Shown: positions 1 through 6,630, counted from the stretch's first letter. The stretch is 15,958 bases of DNA from an uncultured Eubacteriales bacterium (GCA_900549495.1 UROL01000022.1:1-15958), one strand, 5' to 3'. Notes: generated from the sequence alone by a model not told the origin. Program-made: numbers and translations.

Positions 1-784
1 TTTCAAGTTTCAACACCTCCTTCGTCAGATTTCGATACCCCTCTGCCACCTTGCCACCGGGATCATGGGCAAAAATACTTTTTCCCTCGGCGCTGATTTC
101 CTTTGCCCGGACAGAATGGGGGATCTCTGTGCCGAATACTTTGATCTTGCTGCCATAGTTCTCCCGCAGGAGCGCTGAGATCTCTTTGGCAAAGTTGGTT
201 CGGCTGTCCACCATCGTCAGCAGGATACCGTCTATCTGGAGCTTGGGGTTGATCTGCCGCTTTACCTTGTTTACCGTGGAGAGCAGCTGTTCCAGGCCCT
301 TGGCGGGCAGATACTCCGCCTGAACGGGGATTATGACCCTGTTGGCGGCGGCCAGGGCGTTGACCGTGAGCATACCCAGGGATGGCTGGCAGTCGATGAG
401 GATATGGGAATATTGCCCCTTCAGCGTGTCCAGATATTGCCGCAAGATAGTCTCACGACTCATGACATTTACCAGGGATACTTCCATACCTGATAACTGG
501 ATGTCCGCAGGCATCAGGTCTACTCCCTCAGGGTGGTGCAGGATACCCTCACCGAGCCTAACCGGCTCGTCCATCAAGATTCGCCCCATAACGTCGGACA
601 AGGTAAAGGGCAGCTTGTCCGGCTGGGGATGTCCCAAACTGATGGTCAGGCTACCTTGCGGGTCCCCGTCGATCAGAAGGACTTTCTTTCCGGCCTGCGC
701 CAGCCCGATTCCCAAGTTGGCACAGGTCGTTGTCTTGCCAACGCCGCCTTTCTGGTTGGCAATGGCGATGATTTGCGTGTTCAT
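1..784 (-). CDS. parA: ParA/Soj-type partition ATPase, C-terminus cut by window edge
   Basis: ATPase of the ParA/MinD (SIMIBI) class that segregates or positions DNA, usually with a ParB-like partner. Translating the minus strand from the ATG at 784-782 gives 261 codons with no stop before the left edge. Visible are the deviant Walker A box KGGVGKTTT (residues 12-20), the Walker A' stretch LLIDGDPQG (36-44) and Walker B around HILIDCQPS (127-135). The protein begins directly with the ATPase fold and has no N-terminal HTH, as in Soj/chromosomal and conjugative-element ParAs rather than P1-type plasmid ParAs. The start is supported by GAGGTG at 791-796. The frame stays open upstream to an ATG at 919, but that has no ribosome binding site. 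Its type, and the repeat-rich noncoding DNA between it and rpsI, suggest it belongs to an integrated element; a chromosomal role cannot be excluded because the partner gene lies outside the window. Confidence 0.93.
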   Translation of the reverse strand, partial: MNTQIIAIANQKGGVGKTTTCANLGIGLAQAGKKVLLIDGDPQGSLTISLGHPQPDKLPFTLSDVMGRILMDEPVRLGEGILHHPEGVDLMPADIQLSGMEVSLVNVMSRETILRQYLDTLKGQYSHILIDCQPSLGMLTVNALAAANRVIIPVQAEYLPAKGLEQLLSTVNKVKRQINPKLQIDGILLTMVDSRTNFAKEISALLRENYGSKIKVFGTEIPHSVRAKEISAEGKSIFAHDPGGKVAEGYRNLTKEVLKLE

Positions 785-833
785 TGACTTCACCTCATTT
801 CTAATTATTGCTGTTGCTTCTGGAAATAGAAAA

Positions 834-869
834 AGCCGCCACTTCAAAATTAACAGTGAAGTGACGGCT
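834..869 (-). terminator. Rho-independent terminator or attenuator just upstream of parA
   Basis: A 13-bp stem (834-846 with 857-869) encloses a 10-base loop. The single C-A mismatch on the plus strand becomes a G-U pair in the minus-strand transcript, so that RNA pairs fully. On the minus strand it is followed by a U-rich run (complement of 830-834). It lies only about 40 bases before the parA ribosome binding site, so it either blocks incoming transcription or acts as an attenuator in the parA leader. Confidence 0.65.
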
Positions 870-907
870 CTTTCTATCGCCGGAATACGAGTTCCTGAAA
901 TGAAAAA

Positions 908-933
908 AGCACCCAGCATTTATACTGTGTGCT
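908..933 (-). terminator. Second minus-strand terminator-like hairpin upstream of parA
   Basis: Arms 908-916 and 925-933 pair with one internal mismatch (913/928) around an 8-base loop. On the minus strand the hairpin is followed directly by six U residues (A903-A908 on plus). It is weaker than the 834-869 hairpin but has the same polarity, giving two tandem terminators in front of parA. Confidence 0.5.
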
Positions 934-941
934 ACATCAAA

Positions 942-970
942 TTCATATTCAATTATTCAAATTAGCTCAA
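942..970 (-). promoter_or_regulatory. Candidate sigma-A promoter for the parA leader
   Basis: On the minus strand, TTGAGC (965-970) and TATGAA (942-947) are separated by 17 bases. Transcription would start near 935, immediately ahead of the two terminator-like hairpins and about 150 bases before parA. The boxes are only moderate matches in an AT-rich stretch, so chance is possible. Confidence 0.3.
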
Positions 971-1029
971 ACTATGCCAAACTGCCACAGCCAAAAAGCG
1001 AGGGAAAGGAGGGCTGAAAAGCACCCCAA

Positions 1030-1139
1030 AAATCGGCTCTCGGTTAACCACTTTGGGAACCACTTCCCCCTCTTTTCGCCCTCTTTTTGGCCAGTTAACC
1101 ACTTGCGGACCACTAAAAATTGGATGAAATCGGCTCTCG
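1030..1139. repeat. Composite direct repeats with AGTGGT half-sites
   Basis: Unit 1 (1043-1064) and unit 2 (1094-1114) both begin GTTAACCACTT and end with a second ACCACT. Read on the minus strand each unit is two AGTGGT half-sites 10-11 bases apart, about one helical turn, so there are four half-sites in all. A separate 13-base repeat, AAATCGGCTCTCG, occurs at 1030-1042 and 1127-1139 and brackets the units. The spacing suggests a protein-binding array, such as recombinase arm sites or a partition/origin iteron set next to parA. The binding protein is unknown. Confidence 0.6.
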
Positions 1140-1184
1140 TTTTGCCAAATTTGGTCAAACCATATCAGCCCGTTTAGATATAGC

Positions 1185-1218
1185 AAAAGCCCGGAAAACC
1201 TTGATTTTCCGGGCTTTT
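1185..1218 (-). terminator. Terminator of the rplM-rpsI operon
   Basis: A perfect 14-bp inverted repeat (1185-1198 and 1205-1218) with a 6-base loop and U-rich outer arms on either strand. It lies 31 bases beyond the rpsI stop codon and has the classic rho-independent shape. The sequence is nearly symmetric, so it could also stop transcription arriving from the left. Confidence 0.88.
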
Positions 1219-1249
1219 TGAACCATTTTGATATAGTCTGAGCAGTCGA

Positions 1250-1654
1250 TTATCGCTTGCTGAACTGCGGAGCGCGACGAGCTGCTTTGAGACCGTACTT
1301 CTTTCTTTCCTTCATTCTGGGGTCACGGGTCATGAAGCCGGCGGCCTTCAGAGCGGGACGGTACTCGGGGTTCAGGGTCACCAGAGCACGGGAGATGCCG
1401 TGACGGATGGCGCCGGCCTGGCCGGAAACACCGCCGCCGGTGACGGAAACAACAATGTCAACCTTGTCCAGCAGCTCGGTGGTAGCCAGGGGCTGACGGA
1501 CGACCAGCTTCAGGGTCTCCAGGCCGAAATACTCGTCGATATTGCGGCCATTGATGGTGATTGCACCGGTGCCGTTCTCGTAGACGCGAACCCGAGCGAT
1601 GCTGGACTTACGACGGCCAGTGCCGTAAAAATACTTCTTCTTGCTCTCGTACAT
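1250..1654 (-). CDS. rpsI: 30S ribosomal protein S9 (uS9)
   Basis: Small-subunit protein whose basic C-terminal tail reaches the P-site tRNA. The 134-residue product has the family's usual length and shows the [13 protein letters not shown] signature near the N-terminus (residues about 10-22), the [15 protein letters not shown] loop (73-87) and the conserved ending QFSKR. The start at 1654 is preceded by GGAGGT at normal spacing. It is the second gene of a two-gene operon with rplM, 16 bases downstream of it, the standard bacterial arrangement. The 3' end is intact even though the adjoining sequence looks like a mobile-element border, as expected if an integrase restores the gene end. Confidence 0.98.
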   Translation of the reverse strand: MYESKKKYFYGTGRRKSSIARVRVYENGTGAITINGRNIDEYFGLETLKLVVRQPLATTELLDKVDIVVSVTGGGVSGQAGAIRHGISRALVTLNPEYRPALKAAGFMTRDPRMKERKKYGLKAARRAPQFSKR

Positions 1655-1670
1655 AGTGTGTTACCTCCAA

Positions 1671-2102
1671 TTAGTCCAGAGTCCAGGCTTCGGGCTTCTG
1701 GGCAGCGTGAGGATGCTCAGCGCCCTTGTACAGGTGCAGACGGGTCATGCAGCTGCGGCCCAGGGTGTTCTTGGGCAGCATGCCCTTGACGGCCAGCTCC
1801 ATGGCGTAATCGGAGCGGTTCTCCATCATGGTGCGTGCCTTGGTCTCCTTCAGGCCGCCAATCCAGCCGGAGACACGATAGTAGACCTTCTGCTCGGCCT
1901 TGTTGCCGGTCAGAATTGCCTTGTCGGTGTTGATGACGATGACATTGTCGCCGCAGTCAACGTTGGGAGTAAAATCGACCTTGTGCTTGCCGCGCAGCAG
2001 GTTGGCAGCGATGACAGCGGTACGGCCCAGGGGCTTACCGGCTGCATCGATGACATACCACTTACGCTCCAGGGTCTCCTTCTTAGCGAGGGTAGTGGAC
2101 AT
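1671..2102 (-). CDS. rplM: 50S ribosomal protein L13 (uL13)
   Basis: Early-assembly large-subunit protein. The 143-residue product matches the normal length and shows WYVIDAAGKPLGR (residues about 15-27), LRGKHKVDFTPNVDCGD (36-52) and the MENRSDYAMELAVKGMLP block (92-109) typical of L13. The start at 2102 has GGAGGA at 2109-2114. The rplM and rpsI leaders share the string CTAATTGGAGG. A strong promoter lies about 75 bases upstream. The leader contains a short inverted repeat (ATAGT...ACTAT), so autogenous control through a leader RNA, as described for L13 leaders in Firmicutes, is possible but not demonstrated. Confidence 0.98.
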   Translation of the reverse strand: MSTTLAKKETLERKWYVIDAAGKPLGRTAVIAANLLRGKHKVDFTPNVDCGDNVIVINTDKAILTGNKAEQKVYYRVSGWIGGLKETKARTMMENRSDYAMELAVKGMLPKNTLGRSCMTRLHLYKGAEHPHAAQKPEAWTLD

Positions 2103-2178
2103 ATGCGTTCCTCCAATTAGGTAAAATATTTTGACAATTTCAGGGGTTTGCGGTACAATAGTCCGCGAACACTATGGA

Positions 2179-2207
2179 TTTATACCACATCCCATTTCAA
2201 AAGTCAA
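2179..2207 (-). promoter_or_regulatory. Sigma-A promoter of rplM-rpsI
   Basis: On the minus strand TTGACT (2202-2207) and TATAAA (2179-2184) are separated by exactly 17 bases. This would give a leader of about 70 bases before rplM. Confidence 0.85.
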
Positions 2208-2215
2208 CAGAATTT

Positions 2216-2244
2216 TTGGCAAAAAATGTGTAGCACAAGATTAT
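2216..2244 (+). promoter_or_regulatory. Possible promoter of the ttcA-like cluster
   Basis: TTGGCA (2216-2221) and GATTAT (2239-2244) have 17-base spacing and diverge from the rplM promoter. Downstream, AATGCTCCT is repeated at 2251-2259 and 2271-2279, a 20-base periodicity that could be an operator. Both the promoter and the operator are weak calls. Confidence 0.3.
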
Positions 2245-2325
2245 CTTCGAAATGCTCCTAGAATCTCTTGAATGCTCCTGAATTCTCATTTCGCATTTTT
2301 CTTATTTTTGGAGGAAAATCATACA

Positions 2326-3069
2326 ATGCAAAAGCTAATGGGCCTGGTCCGCCGGTGCGTGGAGGACTATCATATGATTGATGCAGGGGATAAAATCGCC
2401 GTGGGTGTGTCCGGCGGCAAGGATTCTCTGGTGCTGCTTGTCCTTTTGGCGGGGCTGCGGAGCTACTATAATAAGCCCTTTTCTCTGGAGGCCATTACCA
2501 TAGATATGGGGCTTGGCATGGATTACGGCGGCATCCGGCAGCTGTGCCGGGAGCTGGATGTGCCCTATACTATAATAAATACGGAAATTGCTCCCATAAT
2601 CTTCGACCACCGCAAGGAAAAAAATCCCTGCTCCATGTGCTCTAAAATGCGCCGGGGCGCACTGAACCAGGCGCTGCTTGACCGGGGATGTAATAAGCTG
2701 GCGCTGGGGCACCATTACGACGATGCGGTGGAGACCTTCCTGATGTCCCTGATTTTTGAGGGGAGAATCAGCTGCTTTCAGCCGGTCACCAATCTGGACC
2801 GCACCGGGGTGATTCAGATTCGCCCCATGCTCTACATCCACGAGAAGACGGTGGACCATTTTGCGCAGCAGCAAAATCTCCCAGTGCTTACAAACCGCTG
2901 CCCGGTGGACAAGCACACCAAGCGGGAGGAAGTGAAGGATTTGATTTTTGATTTGGTAAAAACCTATCCGGATTTGAAGGAACGCATTTTCGGCGCCATG
3001 CAGCGCTATCCGCTGGCAGCCTGGGAGCCCCAGGGGCGGTATAAGCGCCCGAAGGACGAGGAGGAATAA
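2326..3069 (+). CDS. ttcA: TtcA-like tRNA 2-thiocytidine synthetase (PP-loop ATPase)
   Basis: Adenylating enzyme of the TtcA/TtuA superfamily that puts sulfur into tRNA; TtcA makes 2-thiocytidine at position 32. The PP-loop SGGKDS lies at residues 29-34. A CSMC pair (C102, C105) and a third cysteine in NRCP (C192) match the three ligands that hold the catalytic iron-sulfur cluster in this family. LGHHYDDAVET (127-137) is also characteristic. I chose the ATG at 2326 because GGAGGA lies at 2310-2315; an in-frame ATG at 2272 has no ribosome binding site and adds an unlikely hydrophobic tail. The product is 247 residues. It begins a run with a NUDIX gene and dusB, so it sits among other RNA-modification genes. 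Position 32 is inferred from the family, not shown. Confidence 0.9.
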   Translation: MQKLMGLVRRCVEDYHMIDAGDKIAVGVSGGKDSLVLLVLLAGLRSYYNKPFSLEAITIDMGLGMDYGGIRQLCRELDVPYTIINTEIAPIIFDHRKEKNPCSMCSKMRRGALNQALLDRGCNKLALGHHYDDAVETFLMSLIFEGRISCFQPVTNLDRTGVIQIRPMLYIHEKTVDHFAQQQNLPVLTNRCPVDKHTKREEVKDLIFDLVKTYPDLKERIFGAMQRYPLAAWEPQGRYKRPKDEEE

Positions 3070-3075
3070 GCAGCT

Positions 3076-3537
3076 ATGGGATATATTATGGATTTGCGGA
3101 AGATTGTAGGACACCGGACACTGCTGCAAGTGGGGGCAAGTGTTATTGTAGAGGATGCCCAAGGGAGAGTGCTGCTGCAAAAGCGGACAGACAATCACTG
3201 CTGGGGCTACCCCGGGGGCTCTACAGAGCTGGACGAGCGGGTAGAGGATGCTGCGGCCCGGGAGCTTTTGGAGGAAACCGGCTTGACTGCCAATGGCCTT
3301 ACGCTCTTTGGGGTGTTCTCCGGGCCGGATCTGCACTATGTCTATCCCAATGGGGACGAGGTGTCCAATGTGGATGTGGTGTTTCTCTGCCGGGATTATT
3401 CCGGCGAATTAAAATGCCAGGCGGACGAGTCCGAGGCGCTGTGCTTCTTCGCCCCGGGGCAGCTGCCGGAAAAGCTCTCGCCGCCGATTGTGGTTCCTCT
3501 CAGAGCCTGGGAGGCAAAACGGCTGGAAAATCCCTAG
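3076..3537 (+). CDS. NUDIX hydrolase
   Basis: Hydrolase of a nucleoside diphosphate linked to another moiety; the substrate cannot be told from sequence. A complete NUDIX box, G-x5-E-x7-RELLEETGL, spans residues 48-70 and supplies the metal-binding glutamates. It is preceded by a GASVIV strand (20-25) and WGYPGG (43-48). The product is 153 residues, a single-domain size. The ATG at 3076 is used because the purine-rich GAGGAGGA at the end of the ttcA-like gene (3058-3065) is at good distance; an alternative ATG at 3088 would shorten it by four residues. It starts 6 bases after the preceding stop, so the two are probably co-transcribed and translationally linked. A house-cleaning role is possible but unproven. 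Confidence 0.93.
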   Translation: MGYIMDLRKIVGHRTLLQVGASVIVEDAQGRVLLQKRTDNHCWGYPGGSTELDERVEDAAARELLEETGLTANGLTLFGVFSGPDLHYVYPNGDEVSNVDVVFLCRDYSGELKCQADESEALCFFAPGQLPEKLSPPIVVPLRAWEAKRLENP

Positions 3538-3635
3538 GCTCTGATTTCCCTGAACGCTGCACCCTGCAATTTTTCCCTTCCATGAATAAGGCTTCCCTCT
3601 TTTTGGGGATACTTCCTGAAAAAGGAGGCCAGAAA

Positions 3636-3896
3636 ATGGTAAAAGGAATTTCCCGGCAGGTTATTGTAGTGCACGCTCCGGAGACAAAGCTGTTTGAGCA
3701 GGCTATTTTTATATTGAAGGAGAATGCCGCCCGGGAGGGCGTGACAGACGAGGCGCTTCTGAAAGAGGCGGAGCAGGCAATCCGGATGGGAGAGCGGCAC
3801 CCCAGCAGACGCAAGCTGTATTGCTACGGCGCATTTTGGGCTGCCATAGGCGCTTTTGTCACGGTTCTGGCCTGGCTGGCAACGAGTATCCTGTAA
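3636..3896 (+). CDS. Small conserved-looking protein with C-terminal membrane anchor
   Basis: 86-residue product of unknown function. The N-terminal half (VKGISRQVIVVHAPETKLFE, residues 2-21) looks like a short beta strand followed by an amphipathic segment. The middle is charged and helical. Residues about 64-86 form one hydrophobic span (FWAAIGAFVTVLAWLA), which suggests a tail-anchored topology with the body in the cytoplasm. The start at 3636 is supported by AAAGGAGG at 3621-3628. An in-frame ATG at 3582 lacks such a site. It lies between the NUDIX gene and dusB, 25 bases before the latter, probably in the same transcript. The N-terminus resembles, from memory, a small uncharacterised clostridial family; I cannot name a function. 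Confidence 0.75.
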   Translation: MVKGISRQVIVVHAPETKLFEQAIFILKENAAREGVTDEALLKEAEQAIRMGERHPSRRKLYCYGAFWAAIGAFVTVLAWLATSIL

Positions 3897-3921
3897 GATT
3901 ACAACAGAAAGAGAGAATACC

Positions 3922-4887
3922 ATGCAAATCGGAACGATTCAGCTGGAAAATCCCATTTTTCTTGCCCCAATGGCAGGGGTGACGGACTGGGCCTTCCGCA
4001 CCGTCTGCGCCCAGCTGGGTGCTGCGGTGACGGTGACGGAGATGGTCTCCTCCCGTGCCCTGGTGTACAAGGATCAGAAAAGCGCAAAGCTGCTGCGGAA
4101 AAACCAGGGCGGCATCTGCGGCGCTCAGATTTTCGGCAACAATCCCCAGGTGATGGCGGAGGGTGCCCGGCTGGCGCTGGAGATTTCCGGCTGCGATTTC
4201 GTCGATATCAATATGGGCTGCCCGATGCCTAAAATTGCCAATTCCGGCGATGGATGCGGGCTGATGCGGACACCGGAGCTGGCGGGAGAAATCGTTACCG
4301 CAGTGGCAAAGGCGGTGGATGTTCCTGTAACCGTCAAGTGCCGCCTGGGGTGGGACAAGGGAAGCATCAACGTGCTGGATTTTACAAAGCGTATGGAGGA
4401 CTGCGGTGCAGCCATGGTCACCGTCCACGGCCGCACCCGCAGTATGCTCTATACCGGGGTTGCCGATTGGGATACCATCCGCAAGGTAAAGGAGCAGCTG
4501 ACCATACCGGTGATTGCCAACGGTGACATTACCGGCGGGGAAGCGGCTCTGCGCTGCAAAAGGTGGACAGGGGCAGATGGACTGATGATTGGCCGCAGTG
4601 CCTTTGGCGACCCCTGGATTTTTCAGGAGGTAAACCAGGCATTGGCAGGAGCCACAGTTTCCCCCCGCCCGGCGCTAAGGGAGCGGGTGGCGGTAGCGGT
4701 GCACCAATTTGAGCTGGCCCAGCAGGACTTGGGGGAGCATATCGCCTGCTTGCAGGCCAGGAAGCATTTTGCCTGGTATCTGCGGGGTGTCCGCAACAGC
4801 AGCTTCTACAAAAATCAGATATCCTCCCTGACGACCATGGAGGATATCTACCGTGTAGCCAAGGAAATTGTGCGAGATCTTCAATAA
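3922..4887 (+). CDS. dusB: tRNA-dihydrouridine synthase, DusB-like
   Basis: FMN-dependent reductase that converts uridines in the tRNA D-loop region to dihydrouridine with NADPH. The TIM-barrel start LAPMAGVTDWAFR (residues 14-26) and the signature DINMGCPMPKI with the catalytic cysteine C100 are present. FMN/tRNA-contact motifs follow: VTVKCRLGWD, VTVHGRTR, ANGDI and GADGLMIGR. The 321-residue length and NxGCP context fit DusB of Firmicutes. The start at 3922 is preceded by a purine-rich AAAGAGAG (3908-3915), a modest site. It closes the plus-strand run that starts with the ttcA-like gene. A hairpin directly downstream probably terminates it and overlaps the next gene's start. Confidence 0.95.
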   Translation: MQIGTIQLENPIFLAPMAGVTDWAFRTVCAQLGAAVTVTEMVSSRALVYKDQKSAKLLRKNQGGICGAQIFGNNPQVMAEGARLALEISGCDFVDINMGCPMPKIANSGDGCGLMRTPELAGEIVTAVAKAVDVPVTVKCRLGWDKGSINVLDFTKRMEDCGAAMVTVHGRTRSMLYTGVADWDTIRKVKEQLTIPVIANGDITGGEAALRCKRWTGADGLMIGRSAFGDPWIFQEVNQALAGATVSPRPALRERVAVAVHQFELAQQDLGEHIACLQARKHFAWYLRGVRNSSFYKNQISSLTTMEDIYRVAKEIVRDLQ

Positions 4888-4905
4888 AGCCGTCGAATAA
4901 AAAAC

Positions 4906-4955
4906 AAAGGCGCTTCATATCCTAAGCCGGTGAGGTGAGGACATGAAGCGCTTTT
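4906..4955 (+). terminator. Hairpin after dusB that includes the start codon of the M23 peptidase gene
   Basis: Arms 4906-4918 and 4943-4955 pair over 13 bp with one G-U, and the 3' arm ends in four T residues. The 24-base loop contains the GAGGTGAGG ribosome binding site and the 3' arm contains the ATG at 4943. It could terminate dusB transcripts, occlude translation of the next gene in read-through RNA, or both. Confidence 0.6.
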
Positions 4956-5890
4956 GCATATTCCTTTTCATCGTCTGCTTGCTGGCACTGCCTGTTTCGG
5001 CAGAGCCGATTCGCTGGGTGGACTTCCAGGTGCCCTATGAAGCCATGAAATATGCCATGGACATGGATATCAGAACCAGCGAACAGGAAAACCACCTGAA
5101 CTGGATTGACGTTCTGGCTCTGGCCGCATGTAGAACCGGCGGAAAATGCGGCCTGGATTCGGTGAAAAAGGTAGTTACAGAGTTGCAGGAGAAGGGCTTT
5201 TCCCGGGAGACTTTGGGGGCAGACAACAAATACCTTCAATACTACCGCCAGGCCTACACCGCCGTGCTGGGGGGACTGCTGGGAAATTTTGCCATTTACA
5301 AGGATGGACAATGGGTAACGCAGTACGGCTTGAAGGCATTCAGCCCCATTGCCCAGGGATATTATTATTCCCATTACGACGACTTTGGAGCCAGCCGCTC
5401 CTTTGGCTTTCGAAGAAAGCATCTGGGCAACGACCTGCTGGGAAGTCCGGGTACCCCCATTGTTGCCGTGGAGGGGGGAACCGTGGAGGCAATGGGGTGG
5501 AACCGGTATGGCGGCTGGCGAGTGGGTATTCGGAGCCATGACCGAAAGCGATACTACTATTACGCCCATTTGCAGAAGGATACGCCCTTTCCCCCGGGGC
5601 TGGCAGTGGGGCAGACCGTAAACCCGGGGGACGTTATTGGCTTTATGGGCCGGACGGGATACTCCGACCAGGAAAATACCAACAACATCGATATCACCCA
5701 TCTGCATTTCGGGATGCAGCTGATTTTTGACGAAAGCCAAAAAGATGGCAATAACGAAATCTGGATTGACGTATACCAGCTTGTCCGCTTGCTGTCCCAG
5801 CACCGCAGCAGTGTCTGCCGGGCAGAGGGGACGGTTCAGCGGGTGTACCCCTTCTGTGACCTGGATATTACTCCACTTCCAGAACGGTGA
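4943..5890 (+). CDS. Secreted M23 family metallopeptidase (LytM-like)
   Basis: Zinc endopeptidase of the LytM/lysostaphin type that cleaves peptide cross-links of peptidoglycan, outside the membrane. Residues 1-20 form a signal peptide with a basic start, hydrophobic core and VSA cleavage motif. The M23 domain occupies about 155-262: HLGND supplies zinc ligands H160 and D164, YAHL supplies H209, and HLHFG supplies H253 and H255. All expected catalytic positions are present, so it should be active rather than a degenerate regulator. The N-terminal region (21-150) has no recognised domain. The 315-residue gene overlaps the end of trmO on the other strand by 23 bases. GAGGTGAGG precedes the ATG. 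Its start lies within a hairpin (4906-4955). Confidence 0.92.
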   Translation: MKRFCIFLFIVCLLALPVSAEPIRWVDFQVPYEAMKYAMDMDIRTSEQENHLNWIDVLALAACRTGGKCGLDSVKKVVTELQEKGFSRETLGADNKYLQYYRQAYTAVLGGLLGNFAIYKDGQWVTQYGLKAFSPIAQGYYYSHYDDFGASRSFGFRRKHLGNDLLGSPGTPIVAVEGGTVEAMGWNRYGGWRVGIRSHDRKRYYYYAHLQKDTPFPPGLAVGQTVNPGDVIGFMGRTGYSDQENTNNIDITHLHFGMQLIFDESQKDGNNEIWIDVYQLVRLLSQHRSSVCRAEGTVQRVYPFCDLDITPLPER

Positions 5891-6548
5891 GGGTATCGCC
5901 TGCAACGGTAAAGCGGATATTGCACCCGGCGAAGCTGAGCCCATAGATGCGCCCAGCTGTCCGCTGATAGGAGGGCCGGGGATCGTGGGTAAGCACCCCT
6001 ATGGCCGCCTGGCGCTTCTCGGCGGGGAGCTTGGCAAGCAGCTCGGCGGGAAAATCCACCTGGAGCAGATAGGGGTTCGCCCCTTGGGTGAAGCCCTCGG
6101 TGGCATCCGGCTTGCAGTCGCTGTAGGGGATATAGGGTTTGATATCGAAAATCGGTGTCCCATTCATCAGGTCGGCGCCGCCCACATGCAGCACCGTACC
6201 GTATTTTTCGGTGTGCTCCGTCCCAATCAGCCGGACGCAGGAGAGACCCAGATTGTTGGGGCGGAAGGGAGAGCGTGTGGCAAATACGCCCATGCGGACG
6301 TTGCCCCCCAGCCGTGGCGGCCGTACCGTAGGCGACCAGCCCTCCCGCACAGCCTCGGAAAATTGCCAGATAATCCACAGATGAGAGAATTCGGAAATCC
6401 CCCGCAGTGCTTCCTCGTTCCGGTACTCCGGCTCGAACACAATGGTGGAGCGCAGGGCCTCTACCAGGCCGCTCTGCCGGGGAATTCCAAACTTGGTGGC
6501 AAAGTCGCTGTGCATCCGGGCAATTACATTCAATGTGACATCCTGCAT
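5868..6548 (-). CDS. trmO: tRNA (N6-methyl-t6A37) methyltransferase TrmO/TsaA
   Basis: SAM-dependent enzyme with the single-sheet beta-barrel fold of the TsaA/VirR family; it adds the N6-methyl group to t6A37 in threonine-decoding tRNAs. The family motifs are complete: KFGIPRQSG (19-27), FSHLWIIWQF (54-63), GVFATRSPFRPNNLGLS (87-103) and GADLMNGTPIFDIKPYIPY (124-142). I chose the ATG at 6548 because GGCGGTGA lies at 6554-6561, a TGn-extended -10 box sits at 6571-6576, and the family usually begins a few residues before the first strand. An ATG at 6575 would fall upstream of that predicted transcript start. The product is 226 residues. It converges on, and overlaps by 23 bases, the M23 gene. 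Confidence 0.93.
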   Translation of the reverse strand: MQDVTLNVIARMHSDFATKFGIPRQSGLVEALRSTIVFEPEYRNEEALRGISEFSHLWIIWQFSEAVREGWSPTVRPPRLGGNVRMGVFATRSPFRPNNLGLSCVRLIGTEHTEKYGTVLHVGGADLMNGTPIFDIKPYIPYSDCKPDATEGFTQGANPYLLQVDFPAELLAKLPAEKRQAAIGVLTHDPRPSYQRTAGRIYGLSFAGCNIRFTVAGDTLTVLEVE

Positions 6549-6570
6549 ACCATTCACCGCCTTTTCCATG

Positions 6571-6599
6571 AGCATACCATAAACAAAGCCAAAAGTCCA
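6571..6599 (-). promoter_or_regulatory. Candidate trmO promoter overlapping the upstream terminator
   Basis: On the minus strand TGGACT (6594-6599) and TATGCT (6571-6576) have 17-base spacing, and TGG directly before the -10 makes it a TGn-extended box. The -35 box is part of the stem of the terminator at 6591-6619. The leader would be only about 16 bases and carries the GGCGGTGA site. Confidence 0.4.
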
Positions 6600-6619
6600 C
6601 CCCGGCGGGGTGGACTTTT
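6591..6619 (-). terminator. Terminator of the 77-residue gene
   Basis: A perfect 13-bp inverted repeat (6591-6603 and 6607-6619) with a 3-base loop; the outer bases are A on the left and T on the right, giving U-runs on either strand. It lies 12 bases beyond the stop codon at 6631. Confidence 0.9.
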
Positions 6620-6630
6620 ACCATGTACGA

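Larger units (their letters stand above)
785..1249. other. Gene-free, AT-richer interval between parA and rpsI; possible mobile-element end
   Basis: About 465 bases with no credible gene on either strand. It holds, from left to right: the parA ribosome binding site, two minus-strand terminator-like hairpins (828-875 and 908-933), a candidate minus-strand promoter (942-970), two copies of a composite direct repeat (1043-1064, 1094-1114) with a second repeated 13-mer (1030-1042, 1127-1139), a 10-bp palindrome CCAAATTTGG (1145-1154), and the rpsI terminator (1185-1218) flanked by copies of GATATAG (1177-1183 and 1230-1236). Base composition differs from the flanking coding DNA. The 3' end of rpsI is, to my knowledge, a reported insertion site for integrative elements in Firmicutes. 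The interpretation as an element end is inference. Confidence 0.5.

Noticed and set aside
782..919. In-frame N-terminal extension of ParA to an ATG at 919 (45 extra codons).
   Set aside because: No ribosome binding site at 919, the extension runs through a terminator stem, and the ATG at 784 has GAGGTG and gives the normal family N-terminus.
1030..1139. CRISPR-like array.
   Set aside because: Only two imperfect units of unequal length with unlike spacing, no further repeats and no cas genes.
929..1186. Short reading frames on both strands across the repeat region.
   Set aside because: They overlap each other and consist of translated direct repeats and terminator sequence, with no ribosome binding sites and no protein-like composition.
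2335..3336. A 333-codon open frame antisense to the TtcA-like and NUDIX genes.
   Set aside because: Spans two well-supported genes and has no start signals or recognisable motifs.
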